Shown here one piece after another: positions 18,515 to 26,762 of a stretch of 64,000 nt of DNA. The stretch lies in NCBI GenBank assembly GCA_041396125.1, contig JAWKZG010000006.1:62001-126000 (forward strand). Direction: 5' to 3'. Each line of letters begins with the position of its first letter. The first letter of the stretch is position 1. The stretch is from JAWKZG01 sp041396125. Its GTDB lineage: Bacteria > Pseudomonadota > Gammaproteobacteria > Competibacterales > Competibacteraceae. The translations under genes were made by a program, and so were the position numbers. Below the pieces are notes generated by a model. The model saw only the letters and a list, made by a program, of their open reading frames with translations. It was not told the DNA's origin and made no database searches.

Positions 18515-19480
18515 TCATTGGCTGAGCAACTCCTGCAGTTTCGGTCCGGTTTCCGGATTGTTTTCAATAAAAGCCTGCCAGCCTGCCGAGTAAGCCTGTT
18601 CGAGATACTGCTGGCCCTGCTCGCCACTGAATTCAATGGTCTGGATACCGGCCTCAGCCTGGCGTTGCAGTTCCTGCTGATTCAGTGCCTGATCCTCGGC
18701 ACAGAGACCTTCCAGCCAGTTGGTCGCGTCGTTCAGCACGTTTTTCTGCGCCTCATCGAGTTTATTCCAGCTGTCGAGATTCATCAGTACTTCGACCGAG
18801 GCGCGATAAAACGGCGGATCAACACGATACTTGGTGACTTCATGCCAGCCCAGATCCAGCACACCCTGGGTTGGCCAGCCGTAGCCATCCACCGCACCGC
18901 GTTCCAGCGCGGTGTACACATCGCCCGGCGCAGTCTGGATCGAGGTGCCGCCAAGGGCATCGAAAAACGCCCGGTAAATCGGTGTTACCCGGAGTTTCAG
19001 ACCGCTCAGATCGGGCTTGTCGATGGGTTTGGTCAGGTACAGGTGGAACGGCACACAGTCTTTTTGCCGGGCTATATGCTGTGTATTCATTTTGTCATTG
19101 TGCAATTGGTTCATGAAAGCCCAGGCACCGTTTTCGCGCTCTTCCTGAATGGTATAGGCACTCAGTTTTATGGCATCGGCTTCCGGCAGTAAATTGGTAT
19201 AAAACGCACCCGGTAGATTGCCGATATCCACCACGCCGGTCTGGATGCTTTTGCCCAGCTCGAACGGACTCATGACTTTACCGCCACCGCCCAGATAATT
19301 GATTTGCAGCACACCCTGGCCGGATGCATTGACCTGGTCCACGAAACGCTGGAAGTTTTTGCTGAAAGTAGTCCCGTCGGCGAAAGCGCTAACGGCTTTC
19401 AGGGTGATTTCCTCAGCCTGTGCACCCGCGCTCAGGACCAGTGTCAGCACCGCTGCGAGCGGCATGGGAAAACAGCGCAT
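18515..19480 (-). CDS. TRAP transporter substrate-binding protein (DctP family), second copy
   Basis: A 321-residue periplasmic binding protein with a signal peptide (MRCFPMPLAAVLTLVLSAGAQA, cleavage before EE). Family features include GGGGKVMSPFELGKSIQTGVVDIGNLPGAFY near residues 64-95 and LSGLKLRVTPIYRAFFDALGG, the region of the ligand arginine, then GAVDGYGWPTQGV. It is only distantly similar to the DctP at 13812 and resembles the TAXI/DctP binding proteins for aromatic or keto acids. It lies 19 bases downstream of the indolepyruvate oxidoreductase-like gene, and the DctQ gene follows. Confidence 0.88.
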   Translation of the reverse strand: MRCFPMPLAAVLTLVLSAGAQAEEITLKAVSAFADGTTFSKNFQRFVDQVNASGQGVLQINYLGGGGKVMSPFELGKSIQTGVVDIGNLPGAFYTNLLPEADAIKLSAYTIQEERENGAWAFMNQLHNDKMNTQHIARQKDCVPFHLYLTKPIDKPDLSGLKLRVTPIYRAFFDALGGTSIQTAPGDVYTALERGAVDGYGWPTQGVLDLGWHEVTKYRVDPPFYRASVEVLMNLDSWNKLDEAQKNVLNDATNWLEGLCAEDQALNQQELQRQAEAGIQTIEFSGEQGQQYLEQAYSAGWQAFIENNPETGPKLQELLSQ

Positions 19481-19499
19481 ATTTGCCTCCTTCGGAAGA

Positions 19500-21086
19500 T
19501 TATGATGATTTATTAGAATTAGCAGGATACCAGTTTATCGCTTGTGCCAGAACGGATTGCACGGCTTTACCGGCCGGATCGGCCAAAGCGGCTTCGCGCG
19601 CTGTTTTAATGTGTGCGGCTGCTTCAGCACACGCTGTCGCCCCGGTTTGTGCCAGCGCCGGTTCGACCAGGGTTGTCAGCAGGCGCATGAAATTATGCCG
19701 GCCACGCTCGAACGTCTCACCATAGCCTTTGTTCAGATTAGCGCAAAGTGCAATTTCCAGCGCCAGCGGCGGGTGCAGTAAAACCGCCTGGCGGATAGCG
19801 TGCAACCAGCGCTCGATCAGTTGTTGTTCGTCCTGGAAGCGCTGACTGCGCGGCCGCCAGCGGCGCAGTTTGGCGAGCAGGCGCAGTTGCAGGAACCCGA
19901 GCACAGTATGGGTTTTGACCCGCATCGACCACTGCCGGCCTTTGCCCCAGCGGTGCAGCGGTCGCGCCAGCGCAGGCGGTAGAATCGCCGCAATTTCTTC
20001 CACGCCGGGTTTGAGAAACTCGGTGATGCGCACAGGTTCGCCGGTTTTTGCGCCGATGTCTGCCCGCAGTTGTTGCAGCCGCTCGGGCCGGGTTTTCAGG
20101 TCGGCTACCCGGATGACATCTTCGTAACTCATCCATAAAGCCAGATAGCGCGCGGTTTCACGCAATGCAGCCAGGTGTTGCGGCTGGTTTTGCCCCAGTA
20201 AAGGCGTCAGACGATCCAGATAAAGCGCGGCATAAGCCTCATCCTGATAGTCGCGCAAACGGTTTACACCAGCCTGCAGAATATCGTATAGCGGAGCCGG
20301 GAAGTCATCTGTGATACGTTGCGCCAGCGCGCTGCTGCCCGTGTTGCTGTCTGTGCTTTTGTTTGCTGACAGGGCGGGTTGTTGCGTTGGAGAGGCTGGC
20401 GCAGAAGGGCTGGCAGAGGATTCGGCTCGTGCGTGGGCCAAACCAGCCTGGAAGCCGCGCAGATTGCTTTCGACCGCAAGACCGCTGTTGCGGATAGCCT
20501 GTTCGATCGCAGCAGGGGCCAGTGGCAGCACATTGCAGCCGGCGATCAATCCGGCCAGCACGGCATTCAGGGCGCTGGTCTGCTGTTCGGCGAGCTGATT
20601 GAGATCAAATAACAGGGTGTTCTGGGCCAGCTCCCCGACCGCAGTGATAATGCTGTCGGCCGCATAGCGGCGATCGCTCATAGCGATTTTCTCGGTGATA
20701 GAGAAAACCCGGTGAGTTGAGCCAATGACCGTGGTACGGTCGGGCGCGATAAAACCATTCTCCAATGCCCGGCCAATTTCCAGTAACTCTGAAGCAACCA
20801 TCAGATCGATGCCGCCCGGACTGGGATACAGCGCCAGTACCGGGGGGCGTGCAGTTGCTTGCGGGTAGATCTCGATATAGTAAGTCGTTGCGCCGGTGCG
20901 TTGCGCAACCCCCGGAATGGAGGTGCTTTGTACGGGCAGGCCGCTGTGGGTGGCGGCCTGTACAATCCAGTCGGTCATCACGCAGCCGCCTTCACCGCCA
21001 AGGGCGGCGATCAGCAGGCAGACAGGAGGGGGAGACTGGGACGGTGGTTTAAAACGGGTTTGCTCAGGCGAGAGTGTTGTTGTCAT
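19500..21086 (-). CDS. Indolepyruvate ferredoxin oxidoreductase beta-subunit-like protein
   Basis: A 528-residue protein. Residues about 20-215 form the gamma/beta domain of 2-oxoacid:acceptor oxidoreductases (CLLIAALGGEGGCVMTDWIVQAATHSGLPVQSTSIPGVAQRTGATTYY), followed by a low-complexity Ser/Ala/Thr linker (about 222-255). A C-terminal domain of about 270 residues then resembles the DUF6537-type extension of IorB-like proteins. In other genomes such proteins work with an IorA-type thiamine-diphosphate alpha subunit to oxidise aryl pyruvates to aryl-acetyl-CoA. No alpha subunit is present in this window. It precedes a TRAP binding protein by 19 bases, so the TRAP pair may import the aryl or keto acid substrate, which is an inference. 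Confidence 0.8.
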   Translation of the reverse strand: MTTTLSPEQTRFKPPSQSPPPVCLLIAALGGEGGCVMTDWIVQAATHSGLPVQSTSIPGVAQRTGATTYYIEIYPQATARPPVLALYPSPGGIDLMVASELLEIGRALENGFIAPDRTTVIGSTHRVFSITEKIAMSDRRYAADSIITAVGELAQNTLLFDLNQLAEQQTSALNAVLAGLIAGCNVLPLAPAAIEQAIRNSGLAVESNLRGFQAGLAHARAESSASPSAPASPTQQPALSANKSTDSNTGSSALAQRITDDFPAPLYDILQAGVNRLRDYQDEAYAALYLDRLTPLLGQNQPQHLAALRETARYLALWMSYEDVIRVADLKTRPERLQQLRADIGAKTGEPVRITEFLKPGVEEIAAILPPALARPLHRWGKGRQWSMRVKTHTVLGFLQLRLLAKLRRWRPRSQRFQDEQQLIERWLHAIRQAVLLHPPLALEIALCANLNKGYGETFERGRHNFMRLLTTLVEPALAQTGATACAEAAAHIKTAREAALADPAGKAVQSVLAQAINWYPANSNKSS

Positions 21087-21138
21087 GATGCTGTGTGTGA
21101 GCCGACGGCGCCAGAATGCGTATTAACAGAAGGGGGAT

Positions 21139-23328
21139 TTATAAATGTTTTGCGATGGCTGTCGGACTGTAGTCCGGTGATAGTCCAGGGCTCCAGTGTT
21201 GCTGCTCAAGCAGGGCCGGCACCGCTGCAGCCGGTACTGGCTGGCTAAAAAGATAACCCTGCATTTCATCGCAGCTGTAATTGCGTAAATAGGTGAGTTG
21301 CTGCTGCGTTTCGACCCCTTCAGCGACAACTCTGAGCCCCAGCTTGTGTGCCATGGAGATGATAGCTGCTGTGATGGCCTGGCTGTCGCTATTGGTGCAT
21401 AAATCCTGGATGAGGCTGCGGTCGATTTTAAGAATATCAATCGGAAATCGTTTCAGATAGCTCAGCGAGGAATAACCCGCGCCAAAATCGTCCAGTGTGA
21501 TGAGCGCGCCCATAGTCTTAAGCTGTTGCAGAATAAGGCGATTACTATCCGTATCGGCCGTGAAAACATTCTCGGTGATTTCGAGTTCCAGCTGCTGCGG
21601 CGATATGCCGGTCTCTGCCAGGCTGCGCTGAATACTCGCGAGCAGATTATGATCGCGTATTTGTCGTACCGACAGATTGAGCGCTATGCGGACGGCCGGC
21701 AGTCCGGCATCCTGCCAGGCGCGCTGCTGTTGGCAGACAGTGTGAATAACCCATTCGCCGATAGGCACAATGAACCCGCACTCTTCCGCAAACGTGATGA
21801 AATCAGTGGGGCCGACGATGCCTCTGGTAGGGTGACGCCAGCGTAACAGGGCTTCCAGGCCGGAGATCTGACCGCTGGCGAGGTCAAATTTAGGCTGATA
21901 CTGCAAAAATAGCTGATCCTGATCCAGCGCAGTGTGCAGATTACGTTCCAGCGTCAGGCGATTAACAATGGCCTGGTTAATGCTGGCGGTGAAAAACTGG
22001 AAATTGTTTTTCCCGGTTCCCTTGGCGTGGTACATCGCCATATCGGCATTTTTGAACAGCGTTTCCTCGTCTTCGCCATCGTTGGGAAACAGGGAAATAC
22101 CAATGCTGGAGGTCACACGCACTGCTTGCTGATCGATCTTAAATGGCTGCGCCAGCGCTTCGGTGATGCGCTGTGCCACCTGTAGTACATTATCGACATG
22201 CTCAATACTGTTCAGCACAATAATGAACTCATCGCCCCCCAGACGGGCAATCGAATTGCCCAATGTTTCCCCCAGAACTGCTGTGTGCAGCGATGCCCGA
22301 TCACGGACCAGCGTATCGGACTCACGCGTACAATACTTGAGCCGCTTGGCGACCTCACGCAATAGGGTATCGCCGGCGCTGTGTCCCAGGGTGTCATTCA
22401 CCTGCTTGAAGTCATCCAGATCCAGATAGAGCAGCGCCAGACTTTCCTGCCTGCGACGGGCCTGCGCCAGTGAGGACTTGAGATATTCTTTCAGGAACAC
22501 GCGATTGGCCAGACCGGTGAGCTGATCAACATAAGCCAGTGAGCGGATGCGTGCATCGGCTTTTTTGCGGTCGGTGATATCTTGTACGGTGCCGTTTATA
22601 CGATGTATACGACCGTTGCTGCCAATGACCTGAATCGTATGGCTAATGTAGAGTTCAGAGCCTTTGGCAGGAAAGAGCTGATGCTCGATGCTGACCATTT
22701 TCCCGCTCATGGCAGCGGCTTCGATGGCCTCGATGATTTTGCGTTTCTCTCGGGTCGGAATATTCTTGAACAGCTCGCAGTAGTTGCCTGTAATCTGTGC
22801 TGCCGGGAGGCCGAAAATCTGACAGCAGACGCCTGAGCAATGCGCGATATTGCTGTCGGCCTGCCACTGCCAGCTGCCTAGTTTGGCAAGCTGTTGTGCC
22901 GCTACCAGATGCGATTCACTGGCACGCAGCCGGTCTGCCGTTTGCTTGGCATGCAGCATATATCGCACCCGATGCGGCAACACAATGCGGCTGATCGGCT
23001 TGTCAATGAAATCTGTTGCCCCGGCATCATAAGCCTGTTTTATCGCGTGTTCATCACCCTGACTGGTCATCATGAGGACGGGTACATGAGCGCCATCGGG
23101 CAAGGTCCGGATGGCTTTGCAGGCGGCAAAACCGTCCATTTCGGGCATGATCACATCAAGTAGTACAAAATCGGGTCGTTTAGCCGTGAAGGTGGCCAGC
23201 GCCTTGCTGCCATCGTTGGCTTCCAGCACATTAAAGCCTGCATGGGTTAGCACCTGATTGGCAAAAAAACGCATGGTGGCTTGATCGTCAACGACCAGAA
23301 CTACGGGTTTTTGCTGTTCTTGATACAT
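21139..23328 (-). CDS. Response regulator with PAS, GGDEF and EAL domains
   Basis: A 729-residue cyclic-di-GMP signalling protein. The receiver domain (residues 5-125) has acidic pair D14/D15, phospho-acceptor D58 (LLDVIMPEMDG) and K110. A PAS/PAC domain follows (about 140-265, ending in INGTVQDITDRKKA). The diguanylate cyclase domain contains an intact GGDEF (ARLGGDEFIIV), and the phosphodiesterase domain has EALLRW, followed by the conserved DDFGAGYSSLSYLKRFPIDILKID and VAEGVET motifs. Both catalytic signatures look complete. It starts two bases after the upstream hybrid-kinase gene, so the kinase is its obvious phosphodonor. Confidence 0.93.
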   Translation of the reverse strand: MYQEQQKPVVLVVDDQATMRFFANQVLTHAGFNVLEANDGSKALATFTAKRPDFVLLDVIMPEMDGFAACKAIRTLPDGAHVPVLMMTSQGDEHAIKQAYDAGATDFIDKPISRIVLPHRVRYMLHAKQTADRLRASESHLVAAQQLAKLGSWQWQADSNIAHCSGVCCQIFGLPAAQITGNYCELFKNIPTREKRKIIEAIEAAAMSGKMVSIEHQLFPAKGSELYISHTIQVIGSNGRIHRINGTVQDITDRKKADARIRSLAYVDQLTGLANRVFLKEYLKSSLAQARRRQESLALLYLDLDDFKQVNDTLGHSAGDTLLREVAKRLKYCTRESDTLVRDRASLHTAVLGETLGNSIARLGGDEFIIVLNSIEHVDNVLQVAQRITEALAQPFKIDQQAVRVTSSIGISLFPNDGEDEETLFKNADMAMYHAKGTGKNNFQFFTASINQAIVNRLTLERNLHTALDQDQLFLQYQPKFDLASGQISGLEALLRWRHPTRGIVGPTDFITFAEECGFIVPIGEWVIHTVCQQQRAWQDAGLPAVRIALNLSVRQIRDHNLLASIQRSLAETGISPQQLELEITENVFTADTDSNRLILQQLKTMGALITLDDFGAGYSSLSYLKRFPIDILKIDRSLIQDLCTNSDSQAITAAIISMAHKLGLRVVAEGVETQQQLTYLRNYSCDEMQGYLFSQPVPAAAVPALLEQQHWSPGLSPDYSPTAIAKHL

Positions 23329-23330
23329 TT

Positions 23331-24386
23331 TTATGCTGCCATCCGCCGTTCTGTCTGCAGTGCACTGCAGGCTTTTTGATATTCCTGCTCAAGGGTCTGA
23401 AGAACATTGTCTGCGGTACCCAAAGTTGATGTGCGACCCATCTCTTCCAGCAGCTGGCAGGTTGTGGAAAGCGCGGTAGCTCCTAGGTAGGCGCTGTCTG
23501 ATTTAAGCGAATGTGCGGGCCGGATCAAACCTTCGGCATCACTTTTTGCAACAGCCTGCCGAATATCAGCCAGCAGTTGCGGGGCATGTTGTAAAAACAG
23601 ATCAATGTATTTAATTAAAATTTCGGTGCCACGCTCCGGATTGATACCGCGGATATTATCCAGTGCGGCCGGGTTCAGAACCGTATTGGCTGTTGCCGCT
23701 GTTGCCGCTGTTGCCGCTGTTGCCGCTGTTGCCGCTGTTTCCGTCGTGCTGCCAGGTGGCACCTGTGCGCCAAGCCAGGTAGCCAGAACAGCTTCCAGTT
23801 TGCTTTGGTTGAAGGGTTTCGCCAGATAATCGTTCATGCCGGCTTGCAGACAGCGCTCGCGGTCACCCTGCATGGCGTTGGCTGTCAGCGCAATGATCGA
23901 TAAGGGCGTATCATTTTTCTGCTGCTGTTCATTATCGCGGATATGGCGGGTGGCCTCGAAGCCATCCATTTCGGGCATCTGGCAATCCATAAATATAAGA
24001 TCAAAGTGCTGCTGTTCTATTTTCTGCAGTGCTTCACGGCCATTATTGGCAACACTGACCTCAAGCCCATGCAGTGCGAGCATCTCCCGCGCCATTTCCT
24101 GATTGATGTAATTATCATCGACCAGCAGGACGCGACCATTGTACTGTTGCCGCTGCCGTTTTCGAGACGGTTTGACTGACTCAAGCCTGGGCTCAGGCGT
24201 GCTGCTCAGTGCTGCCAGCAAGCATTTCGCCAGATCACTCTGGCGCATGGGTTTGGTGACATAAGTTGAAATATCCAGGGCTGCGATGGATTCCCAGGGC
24301 GTGCTCTCATCCATCAGGCTGAGCATCAACGGCACATTGCAGACCAGGCCGGCGGTGCGCGTATATGCCGCGCCAGAGCAGACCAT
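23331..24386 (-). CDS. C-terminal part of hybrid histidine kinase: receiver remnant, receiver and HPt domains
   Basis: This 351-residue reading frame is not an independent gene but the distal part of the hybrid kinase starting at 26639. It begins with the end of a first receiver (STYVTKPMRQSDLAKCLLAAL). A complete second receiver follows (RVLLVDDNYINQEMAREML with phosphoacceptor in FDLIFMDCQMPEMDG and YLAKPF), then an Ala/Thr repeat linker encoded by the tandem repeat at 23692-23736. A histidine phosphotransfer domain ends it, with active motif AHSLKSDSAYLGA. Frame is lost relative to the upstream kinase by several indels in 24387-24730. It ends two bases before the GGDEF-EAL gene. Confidence 0.85.
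   Translation of the reverse strand: MVCSGAAYTRTAGLVCNVPLMLSLMDESTPWESIAALDISTYVTKPMRQSDLAKCLLAALSSTPEPRLESVKPSRKRQRQQYNGRVLLVDDNYINQEMAREMLALHGLEVSVANNGREALQKIEQQHFDLIFMDCQMPEMDGFEATRHIRDNEQQQKNDTPLSIIALTANAMQGDRERCLQAGMNDYLAKPFNQSKLEAVLATWLGAQVPPGSTTETAATAATAATAATAATANTVLNPAALDNIRGINPERGTEILIKYIDLFLQHAPQLLADIRQAVAKSDAEGLIRPAHSLKSDSAYLGATALSTTCQLLEEMGRTSTLGTADNVLQTLEQEYQKACSALQTERRMAA
23692..23736. repeat. 9-bp tandem repeat, five perfect copies
   Basis: The unit GTTGCCGCT is repeated five times without error between the receiver and HPt domains of the hybrid kinase. On the coding strand it encodes an Ala-Ala-Thr linker repeat. Being a multiple of three, copy-number changes would lengthen or shorten the linker without breaking the frame. 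Confidence 0.95.
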
Positions 24387-24698
24387 CCATATCCAGGTAA
24401 TTTCAGATCAAGTATAGCCAGATCGAACGCCGGTGTTGCATTGCGCAGCATGTACGCTGCTTGCTGCTGCTGGCGCAGGTGCAGCTTGCACACCCCGGGC
24501 ACCCCAGCTGTTCTTCCGGGGATACTGCGATTGTTTGACGTTATCGTCAACGACCAGAATATGCTTGCCCCTGCAGAGTTTCGATGTCCAGCGCCGGCTT
24601 AGGCTGCTCCTGTTCTTTTGCCAGGGTTAGCGTAAACCAGAATGTCGAGCCCTGGTTGAGTTGACTTTTGACACCAATCTCGCCGTGCATCAGGTCAA
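24387..24698 (-). pseudogene. Frame-disrupted first receiver domain of the hybrid histidine kinase
   Basis: The kinase reading frame ends abruptly after GLGLSIWASN at 24699. The expected continuation is visible in neighbouring frames: KQLIDLMHGEIGVKSQLNQG, STFWFTLTLAKEQEQ, HILVVDDN, then AFDLAILDLKLPG and the receiver end at 24386. At least four single-base shifts are needed within about 350 bases. This is either sequencing error or a decaying gene; the conserved residues themselves are intact, which favours error. Confidence 0.75.
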
Positions 24699-26639
24699 TC
24701 AATTGCTTGCCCAGATGGACAGACCAAGCCCCGAGCCGCCATAGCGACGTGTGGTTGAGCCATCAGCCTGGGCAAAGGCGTCGAAGATCTTGGTCTGTGC
24801 CCTGGATGAAATGCCAATGCCGGTATCGCTCACCTCGAACTGCACTTGCTGGTTCTGCTCGGTTTCCTGCAATACCCGAACGCGCACGACAATTTCGCCC
24901 TGCTCGGTAAACTTGATAGCATTGCCGACCAGGTTGACCAGGATCTGCCGCAACCGGGCCGGGTCGCAGCGTACAGAGCTGTGCAGATTGGGTGGAATGG
25001 CGCAGATCATTTCCAGTTTTTTACGATGCACCTGTTCTGCAAACAATTCTGCAATATCCTCGACCAGCAAGCGTAAATCGCAGGGGCTGGTCTGAATATC
25101 GAGCTTGCCGGCCTCGATCTTGGAAAAATCAAGAATATCGTTGATAACGCTCAGCAACAATTCACTGGAGCGAATAACGCCAGTCGCATATTTGCGCTGA
25201 CGGTCGTTCAATGTGGTGGTCAGGAGTAACTCGGTCATCCCCATGATGCCGTTGATTGGGGTGCGGATTTCGTGGCTCATATTGGCCAGAAATTCGCTTT
25301 TGGCGCGATTGGATTCTTCGGCGGCTTCGCGTTCCAGGCGCTCTTTGGCAGCGGTCGATTCAATCGCGTTCTGAATGTTTTTGCGCAATTCCGATTTCAT
25401 AAAGACAAAAGACTTGGCCAGTTGTCCAACTTCGTCGCGGTATTTCAGTGGCAGGCTGCTGATGCTCGGGTCATCGGGTATGGCGACTGTCCAGTCCTGC
25501 GTAGGCAGCTCCATGGCATAATTGGTGAGCAGTTTGAGCGGGCGTGAAATCTTGGTTATCCAGATGTACACAACAATCAGACTGCCCAGAAAAATCATGA
25601 CAATAATGAAACTCTGTTCAGTAATCAGCCGTTTGGCGGGTATCTGGATTTCCTGTACAGGCACAGCCACCACGACATACCAGTCAAACGCTTTAAAATG
25701 GCTGATATGGGCTTCAACAACGCTGTTGTCAGTGGTGTAGGGATCGTAGTAGCGCAGGGTGGTCTCACCGTTGGCAAAAGCGGACATCAAGTTGTTCAGT
25801 TGTACCGCATCGACCCGCTGCCCATTGACCGGCCGGTACAGCTCGGGGGCGCGGCCAGACGGTGGCACCAGCAGTCTTTTATCACCGTCGAACAAAAAAA
25901 CATAACCTGTGCTGGCGATCGTGATTTTGGCAAGAGTGCTGCGCAGTTCATCGATGATAGTGTTCATTTTCTGCTGACTTTCGGCTTCGATATCCTCGAA
26001 GTCAACGACTGCCCCCAGCGTTAATTGCCAAGTGGAAATCGGCAGAAAATACCCCATTTTTTTGGTGGGTGGTGCGGTTGTCGAAAACTGCCAGGAAAAC
26101 ACGGCGGAATCACCTGCCGGGCTGAGGTTGTCATCCCGCATCGCTTCGCTTAGCAGTCGCCCTTTGTAATCACTCAAACCCTGGATCGAAGAATCTCTCA
26201 GGAAGGGTTCGGTATGCGCCACAATAGTGCCTTGACGATCCATCAGGAACAGACTTTCCCGATCTACTTGGGTGTTGTTCAGCCACTGGATTGCCGCGCT
26301 CCGGGCCTCCTGTTCCGTCAGTTGACCCTGACTGGCGAGAGCGGCGTAGCCTTGCAGTACGGAATCGCCGATAGCCGCGATATAGCGCAGCTCTTTTTCC
26401 AGCCGCTTGAGTATATCGATTTTGTCATTAACCAGCCGGTTATAACCGCTGTTGATTTTTAACTCTACCAGGTGTAGCACATTGCGTGCCGATGCCTGCT
26501 CGGATTGCAGCATGGCCTGCCCGACACTGCGGTGGGTGGACAGCATGATGGCACCTGCCGTCAAGGCCATAATCAACGTGATCAAAAAAATGATTTTTGA
26601 TTTCAGCGAGCGAAACATCAAAGGGAACCTGGTAAGCAA
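24699..26639 (-). CDS. Hybrid sensor histidine kinase (N-terminal sensor, HAMP, HisKA, HATPase)
   Basis: The first 646 residues of a large hybrid kinase. It has an N-terminal membrane helix (IIFLITLIMALTAGAIMLS), an extracytoplasmic Cache-like sensor of about 310 residues, and a second membrane helix (SFIIVMIFLGSLIVVYIWI). A HAMP-like segment, the HisKA H-box NMSHEIRTPINGIMGM and the HATPase motifs (N-box NLVGNAIKF, G1 DTGIGIS, G2 GGSGLGLS) follow. It likely senses a small molecule and feeds the downstream GGDEF-EAL regulator. The nearby periplasmic binding protein (26763-27938) may present the ligand. The reading frame breaks after the G2 box; see 24387-24698. Confidence 0.88.
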   Translation of the reverse strand: MLTRFPLMFRSLKSKIIFLITLIMALTAGAIMLSTHRSVGQAMLQSEQASARNVLHLVELKINSGYNRLVNDKIDILKRLEKELRYIAAIGDSVLQGYAALASQGQLTEQEARSAAIQWLNNTQVDRESLFLMDRQGTIVAHTEPFLRDSSIQGLSDYKGRLLSEAMRDDNLSPAGDSAVFSWQFSTTAPPTKKMGYFLPISTWQLTLGAVVDFEDIEAESQQKMNTIIDELRSTLAKITIASTGYVFLFDGDKRLLVPPSGRAPELYRPVNGQRVDAVQLNNLMSAFANGETTLRYYDPYTTDNSVVEAHISHFKAFDWYVVVAVPVQEIQIPAKRLITEQSFIIVMIFLGSLIVVYIWITKISRPLKLLTNYAMELPTQDWTVAIPDDPSISSLPLKYRDEVGQLAKSFVFMKSELRKNIQNAIESTAAKERLEREAAEESNRAKSEFLANMSHEIRTPINGIMGMTELLLTTTLNDRQRKYATGVIRSSELLLSVINDILDFSKIEAGKLDIQTSPCDLRLLVEDIAELFAEQVHRKKLEMICAIPPNLHSSVRCDPARLRQILVNLVGNAIKFTEQGEIVVRVRVLQETEQNQQVQFEVSDTGIGISSRAQTKIFDAFAQADGSTTRRYGGSGLGLSIWASN

Positions 26640-26762
26640 TTTTTTAATAGGTCATGTGCTGGTTAATGGATAAAATACTTGCAATGCAACCGTAGATTCT
26701 TACGTCAATTTTGCTATTAAAAAACATCCCCAATCCTCATTATTACATGATAAGGCAGTTGG

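Noticed and set aside
24387..24698. A separate small receiver protein between kinase and REC-HPt frames
   Set aside because: The residues match the missing piece of a single hybrid kinase; the apparent separate ORF is produced by frame breaks.
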